Shown: positions 31,365 to 40,104, counted from the first letter of the stretch. The stretch: 43,419 bases of DNA from Candidatus Gastranaerophilales bacterium (GCA_910588555.1 CAJUPC010000018.1:1-43419); one strand, 5' to 3'. Made by a program: numbers and translations. The notes: generated by a model from the letters alone, not told the origin.

Positions 31365-32017
31365 TTTATAATGTCTCCTCCGATTTGGTTTCTGCCGTTG
31401 TTTTTAGCTTTGTATAAAGCTTTGTCCGCGTCGTCAAATATTTCTGATGTCGTAGCAAGTTTCATATTTGATGATACACCGATACTTAATGTTATTTTTA
31501 AATCCTGATTATTATATTGGAAACAATGGTCTTCTACTGCTTTGCGAAGCCTTTCAAGCGGGATAAGTGCATTTTCACCTGAAGTTTCAGTTAATATGAT
31601 AACAAATTCTTCTCCGCCGTAGCGAAAAATTAAATCTGTCTGTCTAAAGTTGTTAGAAATTATGTACGCAATTTCTCTCAAGACATAATCTCCGCAGGAA
31701 TGTCCATAAGTATCGTTTACATTTTTGAAAAAGTCAATATCCGCAACGGCAATACTCAAGGGGTTATTGTAGCGTTTTGCACGTTTAAATTCTCTATCAA
31801 ATTCACACTCAAAATGTCTGCGGTTAAACAGTTTTGTCAACGGGTCAGTAATAGACATTTGTTTTGTCTGTGTGTACATAAAGTTAATTTTTTTGATGAC
31901 TTCCATTTTGTTGTCGTCAGGGATGTCAAAGCTCTCTATGATATTTTGAATATTTATTTGAATTTCGTCCAAAATATTTGACGGTATATCAAAATTTATT
32001 GTATCAATATTTTCCAT
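31361..32017 (-). CDS. Diguanylate cyclase (GGDEF domain)
   Basis: 218 residues. The first ~50 residues are helical and may dimerise; no membrane segment or sensory domain. The GGDEF domain begins DPLTKLFNRRHF (58-69), with metal ligands at VADIDFF (91-97), the active site GGEEF at 134-138, and an allosteric I-site RxxD (RQTD, 125-128) exactly five residues before it. It should make cyclic di-GMP from GTP with product inhibition. Start at the ATG at 32017, with a TATTAT ten bases before it. It is divergent from an HD-domain gene. Confidence 0.93.
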   Translation of the reverse strand: MENIDTINFDIPSNILDEIQINIQNIIESFDIPDDNKMEVIKKINFMYTQTKQMSITDPLTKLFNRRHFECEFDREFKRAKRYNNPLSIAVADIDFFKNVNDTYGHSCGDYVLREIAYIISNNFRQTDLIFRYGGEEFVIILTETSGENALIPLERLRKAVEDHCFQYNNQDLKITLSIGVSSNMKLATTSEIFDDADKALYKAKNNGRNQIGGDIIK

Positions 32018-32056
32018 AACTTCTTTTATAATAGCAAAAATATTGTCTTATATCCA

Positions 32057-32075
32057 TTTTTTTGCTAAAATTAAT
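32057..32075 (+). repeat. 19-bp direct repeat, copy 2
   Basis: TTTTTTTGCTAAAATTAAT again, here just before the HD gene, where its TAAAAT (32066-32071) sits 17 bp after TTGTCT (32043-32048) and can serve as a -10 box. Confidence 0.8.
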
Positions 32076-32082
32076 GGTAATT

Positions 32083-32670
32083 ATGAAACTGTCTGCACAA
32101 GAGCTGCTTAACAAATTTTCAAAATCTACATCTCACCCGTTGGAAGTGAGAAGATTATCCATGATTATTTTTGATGAAGTAAGCGATAAAATTCATGAAA
32201 TGTCTAATAAACAGCGCAAATATCTTGAAGCTGCGGCTTTATTGCATGATATCGGGTATTATATCGACTCAAAAGGTCATAATAAACATAGTATGAGAAT
32301 GGTTATTGAAAATGGCTTGGAGGGATTTACAGAGCAAGACGAACAAATTATAGGTTGTATTTGCAGATACCACAGAGGCGGTCTGCCTGATAAAAACGAG
32401 CATGAAGTTTATAATACTTTAGACAAAAAAGAGCGCAAAACAGTAAAGCGTTTGGCAGGAATTTTGAAGATTTCTGATGGTTTAGACAGAGGGCATTTGA
32501 ACCTTATTAAAACTATTCATTTGAATTATGATGAAGAAAATAATATTGTAGAATTTATTTTGACTCCAAATACTCCTGAATTTCGCCCCGATATCAGCTA
32601 TGCAATAAGAAAACGTGACCTGTTTGAAATTGGTTTTAAGTGTCAAAGTGTATTAAAATTTGCCGAATAA
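32083..32670 (+). CDS. HD-domain hydrolase
   Basis: 195 residues from the ATG at 32083 (upstream TTG at 32062 and ATG at 32074 are less likely). Helical HD fold: RRLSMIIFDEV, then ALLHDIGYYID with His-55/Asp-56, GHNKHS, CRYHRGGLPD with another His, and ILKISDGLDRGH with a conserved Asp. The second half resembles the C-terminal HD-like domain of Ppx/GppA phosphatases. Substrate is unknown, nucleotide or polyphosphate-linked hydrolysis being likely by family. A promoter within the repeat would give a very short leader. It is divergent from the GGDEF gene; a link to cyclic di-GMP is not shown by the sequence, since HD-GYP residues are absent. Confidence 0.85.
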   Translation: MKLSAQELLNKFSKSTSHPLEVRRLSMIIFDEVSDKIHEMSNKQRKYLEAAALLHDIGYYIDSKGHNKHSMRMVIENGLEGFTEQDEQIIGCICRYHRGGLPDKNEHEVYNTLDKKERKTVKRLAGILKISDGLDRGHLNLIKTIHLNYDEENNIVEFILTPNTPEFRPDISYAIRKRDLFEIGFKCQSVLKFAE

Positions 32671-32684
32671 CATATTGTAAAAGT

Positions 32685-32699
32685 TTTGTTACAAATAAT
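32685..32699 (+). promoter_or_regulatory. 15-bp palindromic element shared with 35792-35806
   Basis: TTTGTTACAAATAAT, containing the inverted repeat TTTGT-T-ACAAA, ends 73 bases before the ATG at 32772. An identical copy ends 74 bases before the ATG at 35880. It is a candidate binding site for a common regulator. Confidence 0.5.
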
Positions 32700-32771
32700 C
32701 TGAAATTGTAACATTTCTTCATGAAAAATACTTTATATATATACAAGGGAAAAATTTAAAGGGAAAATGTC

Positions 32772-33053
32772 ATGAGTTTTGATGTAAATGTTTTGAGCAC
32801 TAAGCCTGTAATCAAAGCAGCCGCATCCATGAACAATGACGGAGGCGGCGGTAACCTCGGCTATATGGCTCAGGGTAGAAAAAAAGAAGAAAAAGAACGT
32901 AACTATCTGGATGAAAGTATCTTTTTGAAAAATAATGAAGATGATATTTTCGGATTTGATAAAGAACTTGAAATGCCGGAAAGCAAATTCTCAATTTCAG
33001 CAATTATTGCAAATATAATTATAACCGTTAAAAAAGTTTTGAATTTAAAATAA
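32772..33053 (+). CDS. Small protein with C-terminal hydrophobic helix, unknown
   Basis: 93 residues. It has an N-terminal polar part with a Gly stretch (NNDGGGGNLGYMAQ), a charged centre (GRKKEEKERNYLDE, then NNEDDIFGFDKELE), and an amphipathic or hydrophobic end (FSISAIIANIIITVKKVLNL). AAAGGGA precedes the ATG by about ten bases. Upstream it carries both the 15-bp palindrome at 32685 and the ATACTTTATATATAT element (32728-32742), shared with two other loci. I do not recognise the family; a peripheral membrane association is plausible. Confidence 0.65.
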   Translation: MSFDVNVLSTKPVIKAAASMNNDGGGGNLGYMAQGRKKEEKERNYLDESIFLKNNEDDIFGFDKELEMPESKFSISAIIANIIITVKKVLNLK

Positions 33054-33085
33054 AAAATTTTATTTTTTCGTGTTATTATTTAAAC

Positions 33086-34354
33086 ATGGAAAAGAAAATT
33101 AAAATTGGATTAATCGGGCTTGGTACAGTAGGCTCAGGTGTTTTTAAGACTTTAAAGTCTTTTGATAATGTAGAAGTAGTTAAAATTGCGGTAAGAAATT
33201 TAAATAAACCCCGTAAGATTGATGGTTTGGATAATTCTATTCTTACGGATGATCCGTATGAAGTTGTTAATTGTCCTGATATTGATATTGTGGCAGAATT
33301 GGCAGGGGGAATTAATCCCGCTTACGATTTGATTAAAACTGCAATAAAAAACGGCAAGCACATTGTTACTGCTAACAAAGAACTTCTTGCAAAATGCGGC
33401 GAAGAACTTTTTACAATTGCTCAGGAAAATAACAGAGTTATTCTTTACGAAGCTGCAATTGCAGGCGGAATTCCTTTGATTATGCCGATTAAAACAATTC
33501 TTGCAGGTAATAAGATTAACAAAATAGAAGCAATCTTAAACGGTACTACAAATTACATTTTAACCAAAATGGATGTGCAGGGAGCTTCTTACGATGATGT
33601 ATTGAAAGAGGCGCAGGAACTGGGATATGCCGAATCTGATCCGACCGGTGATGTTGAAGGCTTTGACGCTGCATATAAAATTGCTACCCTTGCAACTATT
33701 ACTTTTGGAAAAAGAATTAAAATTGACAATATCTACAGAGAAGGTATAACCAAAATCAGAGCGCAAGATATGAAAGCTGCAAATGATTTGGGATATAAGA
33801 TTAAACTTATTGCATCAGGCCAAATTGATGATAAAGGGAATGCAGATGTAAGAGTTCATCCAATGCTGGTTTCTAAAAAATCAACTCTTGCGCATATTGA
33901 TTATGTAACAAATGCAGTTTCTTTATCAGGACATCCTATAGGTAGTATTACATTATCAGGACCCGGAGCAGGAGAATTCCCGACTGCAAGTTCTGTTGTA
34001 GGAGATATTCTTGCTATAGCGTCTGAAATAGGAAAGTCTGATTACATTCTGCCTATGATGAGATGCAGGCATGAAGAAAATGCAAATATGATTGATATTT
34101 CCGAAACTGCAAACAAATATTACATTTCAATTACTGCACGCAATAATAAAGGTGTTATAGGAAAAATCGGAACTATATGTGCCGAAAATAACATAAGTCT
34201 TGCAAGTATTGTTCAAAAACATATATCAGAAGATAATACAGCAGGAATTACTGTTATTACCGAGATTGCGAATGAAAAAGATATGCAAAATGCAATTAAG
34301 CTCATAGAACAAGACGGCAATATAATAAACAGTATTATAAGAGTTCAAATCTAA
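33086..34354 (+). CDS. hom: Homoserine dehydrogenase with ACT domain
   Basis: 422 residues. It reduces aspartate semialdehyde to homoserine in threonine and methionine synthesis. The NAD(P)-binding motif GLIGLGTVGSG is at 8-18; TANKELLAKCG, AAIAGGIPLI, LNGTTNYILTKM and YAESDPTGDVEGFDAAYK carry the catalytic residues. Residues about 347-422 form an ACT domain (RNNKGVIGKIGTICAENNISL) that normally mediates threonine feedback. TATTAT lies six bases before the ATG with no ribosome site, suggesting a leaderless message. thrC follows after an intervening HTH gene. Confidence 0.96.
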   Translation: MEKKIKIGLIGLGTVGSGVFKTLKSFDNVEVVKIAVRNLNKPRKIDGLDNSILTDDPYEVVNCPDIDIVAELAGGINPAYDLIKTAIKNGKHIVTANKELLAKCGEELFTIAQENNRVILYEAAIAGGIPLIMPIKTILAGNKINKIEAILNGTTNYILTKMDVQGASYDDVLKEAQELGYAESDPTGDVEGFDAAYKIATLATITFGKRIKIDNIYREGITKIRAQDMKAANDLGYKIKLIASGQIDDKGNADVRVHPMLVSKKSTLAHIDYVTNAVSLSGHPIGSITLSGPGAGEFPTASSVVGDILAIASEIGKSDYILPMMRCRHEENANMIDISETANKYYISITARNNKGVIGKIGTICAENNISLASIVQKHISEDNTAGITVITEIANEKDMQNAIKLIEQDGNIINSIIRVQI

Positions 34355-34379
34355 TACCAGTTAATAACTGGTATTTCTT
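34353..34379 (+). terminator. Terminator of hom
   Basis: AATACCAGTT (34353-34362) and AACTGGTATT (34366-34375) with a T-rich tail; the hom stop codon lies in the first arm. It separates hom from the HTH gene and thrC. Confidence 0.75.
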
Positions 34380-34429
34380 TATTCGTGAGCGTTAGAAAAT
34401 TGTTGTTTCAAAACTATAATATTATTTAT

Positions 34430-34657
34430 ATGAAAAATATAAATTTTAATACAGAAAAAAGATTTGGAGCAAAATTAGCTTATTTAAGAAAGTCAAAGAA
34501 TTTATCTCAAATGAAATTGGCTGAAATTGTTAATATGAATTTTAACTACATAGGGCAGATTGAGCGTGGAGAAGCAAATGTTACAATAAAAACATTAAGA
34601 TTGCTCGGTGATGCTTTGGAAGTAGAATTGAAAGAATTATTTGATTACTCTTTTTAA
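34430..34657 (+). CDS. XRE-family HTH protein
   Basis: 75 residues from the ATG at 34430; the longer reading from a GTG at 34385 adds an AT-rich, non-domain segment. The HTH spans about residues 8-70: KRFGAKLAYLRKSKNLSQMKL, NFNYIGQIERGEANVTIKTL and LGDALEVELKELFDY. TATAAT (34415-34420) lies nine bases before the ATG and no ribosome site is present, so the leader is very short. It sits between hom and thrC; whether it regulates them is unknown. Confidence 0.8.
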   Translation: MKNINFNTEKRFGAKLAYLRKSKNLSQMKLAEIVNMNFNYIGQIERGEANVTIKTLRLLGDALEVELKELFDYSF

Positions 34658-34701
34658 ATTTTGTGATAGAATTGATTTATTATATCATGAGGTGCAAAAA
34701 A

Positions 34702-35757
34702 ATGAGTTATTATCAAGGATTAATTAATACTTTTAGAGAATATTTGCCGGTTTCGGACAAAACACCGGTTGTTACGCTTAACGAAGGAAATACCCCTTTA
34801 ATTAAGTGTGAAAATTTAGCAAAAAAAATCGGCATAGATGCTGAAATTTATTTGAAATTTGAGGGCTGCAACCCGACAGGAAGTTTTAAAGACAGAGGCA
34901 TGACTATGGCTGTTTCTAAAGCTAAAGAAGCAGGTTCCGGAGCTATTATTTGTGCATCAACAGGTAATACATCCGCGTCTGCTGCGGCTTACGGTGCAAA
35001 AGCAGGTTTAAGGACTTTTGTGTTAATTCCCGATGGATATATCGCTCTTGGTAAACTTTCTCAAGCTATGATGTACGGTGCTGAAATCATTGCAATTCAG
35101 GGTAATTTTGACGAAGCTCTTGAAATGGTTAGAAAAATTTCCGACAACTACCCTATTACTCTTGTAAATTCGGTTAATCCTTATAGAATTGAAGGGCAGA
35201 AAACCGGTGCATTTGAGATTTGTAACGCGCTTGGTCAGGCTCCGGATTATCATTTTATTCCTGTTGGTAATGCCGGTAATATTACGGCTTATTGGAAAGG
35301 TTATAAAGAATGGTATGCGGCAGGAAAAATCCCCGCACTTCCAAAAATGATGGGCTTTGAAGCTGAGGGTGCAGCCGCAATAGTTAAGGGTGAAAGAATT
35401 ATGCATCCTGAAACACTTGCAACAGCTATTCGTATTGGTAACCCTGCAAGCTGGAAGTTTGCCGAAGCAGCAAGAGATGAAAGCAACGGCGTTATTAATT
35501 ATGTTACTGATGAAGAAATTGTTAAAGCATATAAACTTATCGCATCTTGTGAAGGCGTTCTCGCAGAGCCGGCAAGTGCAGCTTCTGTTGCAGGATTAAT
35601 CAAGTATAAAGATAAAGTTAAAGAGGGTTCAAAAATCGTATGTATTTTAACAGGCAACGGTTTGAAAGACCCTGATAATGCTATTAAATATTCAAATTCT
35701 GATGTAATAAAGACATCTGCTGATATGACAGATATTTTAAAAGCAATGAATATTTAA
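34702..35757 (+). CDS. thrC: Threonine synthase
   Basis: 351 residues from the ATG at 34702, which has GAGGTG seven bases upstream; the ATG at 34663 lacks one. This PLP enzyme converts O-phosphohomoserine to threonine. Motifs: LNEGNTPLIKC, then NPTGSFKDRGMT with the PLP Lys-63, ICASTGNTSASAAAYGAKAG, the phosphate cup PVGNAGNITAYWKGYKEW, and AEPASAASVAG. It has the short, single-domain form typical of bacteria and cyanobacteria. It follows hom and the HTH gene on the same strand. Confidence 0.96.
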   Translation: MSYYQGLINTFREYLPVSDKTPVVTLNEGNTPLIKCENLAKKIGIDAEIYLKFEGCNPTGSFKDRGMTMAVSKAKEAGSGAIICASTGNTSASAAAYGAKAGLRTFVLIPDGYIALGKLSQAMMYGAEIIAIQGNFDEALEMVRKISDNYPITLVNSVNPYRIEGQKTGAFEICNALGQAPDYHFIPVGNAGNITAYWKGYKEWYAAGKIPALPKMMGFEAEGAAAIVKGERIMHPETLATAIRIGNPASWKFAEAARDESNGVINYVTDEEIVKAYKLIASCEGVLAEPASAASVAGLIKYKDKVKEGSKIVCILTGNGLKDPDNAIKYSNSDVIKTSADMTDILKAMNI

Positions 35758-35816
35758 TTGTTAGTTGAAATGGATTTTATAATTGTAAATATTTGTTACA
35801 AATAATTTGCTGTTTT

Positions 35817-35844
35817 TAAAGTTTATCGGCTCAAATACCGTAGT
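35817..35844 (+). promoter_or_regulatory. Sigma-28-like promoter, with 15-bp palindrome upstream
   Basis: TAAAGTTT (35817-35824), 12 bp, ACCGTAGT (35837-35844); the -35 octamer is the exact sigma-28 consensus. The same layout with TAAAGATT and GCCGTAGA stands before the paralogue at 9825. TTTGTTACAAATAAT (35792-35806) lies just upstream and also occurs at 32685. Confidence 0.45.
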
Positions 35845-35879
35845 AGAACATGAATGTTACTTGTATTGAAAGGAAAATC

Positions 35880-37532
35880 ATGGGCTTAGCGGCAGGACAA
35901 GCTAGATTACTAAGTATCACAGCACGAAAATCAGACTGTGAATTCCAGTCCATGCGTTTATCTCACCAGAAAATCGCAATGGCTCGGGAGCTTGCTGACC
36001 TTTCAAACGAATATCAAGACTCCTTGCAGATGACCAAATTGGTTTATGACTATTATGGTAAAGGTGATACGAGCATGGCTTTATCATACAGTTTATTGAT
36101 GAGTCCTTCAGCATTGAATGATTACATGCCTATAACTGTTACCGATTCTTTGGGTCGTGTTACCTTAAACAGTAAACTTGCAGCTGCTGCTCGTAAGGCA
36201 GGTATCCCTCAAGAAGGTTTAGGCTGTTTGCCGTCAGAAGTTACGCGAAATCTGTTTATCATGGGTCTTGCAGAACAAGGTACTATTACAACCGATATGG
36301 CAAATAAAATTACCGGTTTGCCATATAATCAGGCAGCAGGTTTTGGCGGCGGAGCTACTGTTGCTACGGTAACAGAGCAGGGTAATTATAATCAGTTATT
36401 GGAATATATGTCAAGCATGGACAATGCTCCAAATATTAATATTACAATTAACGGCAGTATGGTTCATGGTGACAGAGCTGAAATGAAGCTTATAACTTCT
36501 AGTTCAGAAAAAGCAATAAATGCAAATGCAGATTCAGGCTCTAAGACATCATCATTCAGTCTTGCTGATTTGTTGTCGGGTAAAGAAACTGTTCAATTAT
36601 ATACATATAACAAAAAAGGCAAAAATATTGATCAGGATATGGGTGTTGCTGCTCAGACTTTACTTGAAGATATCTTAAAGCAAGTTGGGAATTCGTTAGC
36701 AGGCATACTTGATATTGGCGATGGAGTAAGTGCAAGTGCACTTGATTATGCAATGAATTCAGTAATGAATTTGTATATGCCGAAAGATGAAAATGGCAAC
36801 TATCGTTTAGATTTTGCTACAAACGGAGAATATTTCAACGCAGGAACCGGAGTTGGCAATGCACCTAATTATTTTGGCTGGGTTGGTGAGCATTATAAAC
36901 GCGGCTTGATAAAATGGGGTCATAACCATAATAAAAACCAAGTTGATATTAACAATATGATACAGGCGTATATAACTTTCTTCGCTGATTATATGAATGG
37001 TATATCAAAACAAACTAAAGATGGTCATGAAGTTTTTGATGTTAAAAAAGGGCAGCTATCAGAAGGTAATTTCCTTGCAAAAGATAATACTGAATTCCTT
37101 TATACATGGAAAATCGGTTCTGATGTCTCAAGTAATGATTTAGGTCAAGCAACATTCTATGACACATTGTTTAATCAAATATGCGCAAATGGTTGGACCG
37201 AAAATCAACGAATTGAAGAAAATGACTACATGAGAGAAATGCTTCAAAACGGCATGCAGTTTATCTCAAAAGTAAAAGACGACGGTTACTATTATCAGGG
37301 TAATTATGCAACTGATCCATACATTAAAGAAGTGGCTGATGAATCAGCTATTGCACAGGCAGAAGCAAGATACAGCACAGAAAAAGCAAAATTAAACGCA
37401 AAAGAAGAAACAATTGATATGAAGATGAAAAATCTTGATACAGAGATTTCATCATTGACAACCGAATATGATACCGTGAAAAGCACGATTTCCAAAAATA
37501 TCGAAAAATCATTCAAGCGTTACAATGCATAA
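35880..37532 (+). CDS. Flagellin-shaped protein of unknown function, paralogue B
   Basis: 550 residues from the ATG at 35880, which has AAAGGA six bases upstream; the ATG at 35850 lacks one. It begins MGLAAGQARLLSITARKSD and ends with a coiled coil (TIDMKMKNLDTEISSLTTEY, then IEKSFKRYNA), both matching the protein at 9825. The roughly 400-residue centre is different and longer, Asn/Gly/Tyr-rich with no signal peptide. Conserved helical ends that could pair, with a variable middle, recall flagellin or hook-associated proteins, though no known signature is seen. A sigma-28-like promoter precedes it. It may be exported by a flagellar-type or other leaderless route; that is inference. Confidence 0.8.
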   Translation: MGLAAGQARLLSITARKSDCEFQSMRLSHQKIAMARELADLSNEYQDSLQMTKLVYDYYGKGDTSMALSYSLLMSPSALNDYMPITVTDSLGRVTLNSKLAAAARKAGIPQEGLGCLPSEVTRNLFIMGLAEQGTITTDMANKITGLPYNQAAGFGGGATVATVTEQGNYNQLLEYMSSMDNAPNINITINGSMVHGDRAEMKLITSSSEKAINANADSGSKTSSFSLADLLSGKETVQLYTYNKKGKNIDQDMGVAAQTLLEDILKQVGNSLAGILDIGDGVSASALDYAMNSVMNLYMPKDENGNYRLDFATNGEYFNAGTGVGNAPNYFGWVGEHYKRGLIKWGHNHNKNQVDINNMIQAYITFFADYMNGISKQTKDGHEVFDVKKGQLSEGNFLAKDNTEFLYTWKIGSDVSSNDLGQATFYDTLFNQICANGWTENQRIEENDYMREMLQNGMQFISKVKDDGYYYQGNYATDPYIKEVADESAIAQAEARYSTEKAKLNAKEETIDMKMKNLDTEISSLTTEYDTVKSTISKNIEKSFKRYNA

Positions 37533-37610
37533 GTGTATGATTTACCTTATTAAGTAGTGTAAAATTACTATAGTTGTAATACTTTAGATTGATGAGAAAT
37601 TATGGAAAAG

Positions 37611-37703
37611 TGGTATAATATAATTGAGGTAAATTGAAATTAAGAATATTATTCCGTTGCGGGTGCGGAAACTGTGATTAGCCAATAATTATTTTGTTAT
37701 AAT
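37611..37703 (+). promoter_or_regulatory. Tandem extended -10 promoters upstream of ycf45
   Basis: TGG-TATAAT (37611-37619) and TGT-TATAAT (37695-37703) are both extended -10 boxes on the plus strand. Between them is a GC-rich patch with a short TTCCG/CGGAA stem (about 37652-37670), so the longer transcript would have a structured leader of about 110 bases. Confidence 0.45.
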
Positions 37704-37738
37704 ATATATATACAAAATAGCAGAAAGGCAGAAAGAAA

Positions 37739-39355
37739 ATGAGTTCCCTACAGTTTCACAATGATTTGGACAGATTAACAGATGTTTTGCCTGACAAGGT
37801 CAGAAGGTACATTACTTATGAAAAAATGGATGATGTAATAGAAATCGTCCTTGATATAGGGCGTACTCCTGAAATTCGGCATGCGGGCGGAAAGATTGAA
37901 TATCTTGGAAATGATTTTGTAGTCGAAGATGATATAAATTATATAACCTCAAGAATTCAAGAATTTACATCCGATAATCGTTCTGGAATTCCCGGTACAC
38001 TTCACCGTATTAGCGCAATAAGAAACAGGCAGGGTAAAATTATCGGTCTTACCTGCAGAATAGGCAGGGTCGTAACAGGAACGATTGCATGTATTAAAGA
38101 CATCTGTTTGATGAACAAAAGTATTTTGTTTTTAGGTCGTCCCGGTGTTGGTAAAACTACAAAATTAAGAGAAATTTCAAGGTTGGTGGCTGATGAACTT
38201 GCAAAACGTGTAGTGATAGTTGATACATCAAACGAAATTGCAGGCGACGGGGATACTCCTCATCCTGCTATCGGACATGCAAGACGTATGCAGGTTACTC
38301 AGCCCGAGTTTCAAAAAGATATTATGATTGAGGCTGTTGAAAATCACACTCCCGAAGTTATTGTTGTGGATGAAATCGGTACCGAAGCCGAAGCACAAGC
38401 GGCTCGTACTATTGCAGAACGCGGAGTTATGCTGATTGCAACAGCCCACGGTAATAGTTTGGAAAATTTAATTAAAAACCCGACTTTATCAGATTTGGTC
38501 GGAGGAATTCAATCTGTTACATTAGGTGATGATGAGGCGAAACGCAGAGCATCGCAAAAAACTGTTCTGGAAAGAGAAAAACAACCGACATTTGACGTTG
38601 TTATAGAAATTCTGGACAGAAATACGCTTGCAGTCTATAAAGATACGGCAGAAGCTGTTGATTATATTCTCCGCGGATGGCCAATAAGACCTGAAATCAG
38701 AAAAGTTGACAAGACTTATGAAACTCCACAAGAGCTGAAAGAAGAGCCAACGATTGCTGATATTCCTAAAGAAATTAACAAACTCGAACAAAAACTTGAA
38801 CATAACACAGATAGCTTGAAATTTTCATTCTCAAGAGAAAAGTATGTTGAGGATATGAAAAAAGGCTTTAAGAAAATCTATCTTTATGCTGTTTCAAGAA
38901 CAATTGTTGAAAAAGTTATTGAACGTCTTGATTTGAATGCGGAAATTACAAGAAGTATTGAGGATGCGGATATTGTAATTGCTCATAAAAACTTTATTAA
39001 AGGCGGCGCAAAAGTTTTAAGCGTGGCAAATGATTATCGCTTACAAATATTCTATGTAAAAACAAATTCAATGGCTCAAATTCAAAAAGTATTGAAAGAG
39101 GCACTTGACATAGTGGAAACGTCAGAAACCTTATGCGGATATTATGATGACGCAGAGCGTGCTTTAGATGAGGCAAAAGCTGCAATAAATAAAATTCTTG
39201 CAGGTGAAAAAGATGTAGAATTGACTCCTCAAAACCAGCATATTAGAAAGCTTCAACACGAACTTGTCGAACAGCATAATATGATGAGTAAATCAATTGG
39301 TGAAGGCAATAACCGCCACTTAAAAATTGTCGGTGGAAAAGATTTTCATAACTAA
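37739..39355 (+). CDS. Ycf45/SpoIIIAA-like AAA ATPase with C-terminal R3H motif
   Basis: 538 residues. An N-terminal domain (1-120) leads to a RecA/AAA-type ATPase: Walker A GRPGVGKTT at 133-141, Walker B near 208-215 (EVIVVDEIG), and IATAHGNSLENLIKNP as the sensor region, as in sporulation protein SpoIIIAA and chloroplast/cyanobacterial Ycf45. The end (about 490-530) has RKLQHELVEQHNMMSKSIGE and NRHLKIV, an R3H single-stranded nucleic acid binding motif as in cyanobacterial Ycf45. Biochemical role is unknown. AAAGG lies before the ATG. It is one of the best phylogenetic markers in the window. Its stop overlaps that of the convergent prepilin by four bases. Confidence 0.9.
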   Translation: MSSLQFHNDLDRLTDVLPDKVRRYITYEKMDDVIEIVLDIGRTPEIRHAGGKIEYLGNDFVVEDDINYITSRIQEFTSDNRSGIPGTLHRISAIRNRQGKIIGLTCRIGRVVTGTIACIKDICLMNKSILFLGRPGVGKTTKLREISRLVADELAKRVVIVDTSNEIAGDGDTPHPAIGHARRMQVTQPEFQKDIMIEAVENHTPEVIVVDEIGTEAEAQAARTIAERGVMLIATAHGNSLENLIKNPTLSDLVGGIQSVTLGDDEAKRRASQKTVLEREKQPTFDVVIEILDRNTLAVYKDTAEAVDYILRGWPIRPEIRKVDKTYETPQELKEEPTIADIPKEINKLEQKLEHNTDSLKFSFSREKYVEDMKKGFKKIYLYAVSRTIVEKVIERLDLNAEITRSIEDADIVIAHKNFIKGGAKVLSVANDYRLQIFYVKTNSMAQIQKVLKEALDIVETSETLCGYYDDAERALDEAKAAINKILAGEKDVELTPQNQHIRKLQHELVEQHNMMSKSIGEGNNRHLKIVGGKDFHN

Positions 39356-40104
39356 TTACATTTTAGCTTTTTATTCCAGCCGAGTTTCTCTGGACAATGG
39401 AGATAATCCATATTTTCGTTGTATATTACCCAGGCTGTACATCCTACTCCGTTTAGTCTTGTAGAACTTTTTACGCAAGCTTCCGCAAAGTTGTTTGGTG
39501 TTGTATCAGAGCTTGTCCCTGCTGGAATAATTGATGTAGGTGTTATATAAAATTGAAATATATCTTTTCCGTAAGTATTAGGTTTTTTATCACCGTTTAA
39601 ATCAACTTTTATGCTTCCGCAAATATTTTGCCAGTTTGCCGAGGAGCATGTTGAAGAGTTTATAAATATATGTCCAAAATAAGTTCCATCAGCAAGTACT
39701 ATTCTGTTAGAATAAGAGTCGGCAGTATCCACTTTGCCTGCTAGATTGGTCGTATTATATATTTTACAATTACTTTCAGAATATTTGCAAACAGATACGG
39801 TTTTTAAATATTTGCTGAATATGTCTATAAATTTATCTCGACCTTTATTTGAATTTTCTATAGCTTCTACATCTTCCATTATATCGGGTTGAGATATATC
39901 AAGCCCCCATTCTTGGAAAGGTCCGTTTTCTTGTACAGTTTGCATCATAGCATTGCTCAAAGTTGAATAAACTTTTTTCAATTTGACTTCTGTTTGTTTT
40001 TCTTGATGTTTTGTAATCAATGACGGCATAGTAAGAGCTGCAACCACTCCAATTATTGCTAATGTGATTAAAATTTCAGCCAAAGTAAAAGCATATGTTT
40101 TCAT
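39352..40104 (-). CDS. Type IV prepilin-like protein
   Basis: 250 residues. It starts MKTYAFTLAEILITLAIIGVV: short leader, Ala at -1, Phe at +1 and Glu at +5, then the pilin N-helix and VKLKKVYSTLSNAMMQTV. The C-terminal domain has at least eight Cys and contains CTAWVIYNENMDYLHC, paralogous to the protein at 27202. A GGAGA ribosome site precedes the ATG. It is divergent from an XRE gene at 40163 with a palindrome in the spacer of its promoter, so repression by that protein is likely. Minor pilin or pseudopilin roles remain open. Confidence 0.9.
   Translation of the reverse strand: MKTYAFTLAEILITLAIIGVVAALTMPSLITKHQEKQTEVKLKKVYSTLSNAMMQTVQENGPFQEWGLDISQPDIMEDVEAIENSNKGRDKFIDIFSKYLKTVSVCKYSESNCKIYNTTNLAGKVDTADSYSNRIVLADGTYFGHIFINSSTCSSANWQNICGSIKVDLNGDKKPNTYGKDIFQFYITPTSIIPAGTSSDTTPNNFAEACVKSSTRLNGVGCTAWVIYNENMDYLHCPEKLGWNKKLKCN

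Noticed and set aside
31361..32670. GGDEF gene and HD gene as a cyclic di-GMP synthesis/degradation pair
   Set aside because: The HD protein lacks HD-GYP residues and resembles Ppx/GppA-type HD domains, so adjacency is not enough.
37640..37690. A riboswitch in the ycf45 leader
   Set aside because: The GC-rich patch forms only a short stem and matches no riboswitch consensus I know.
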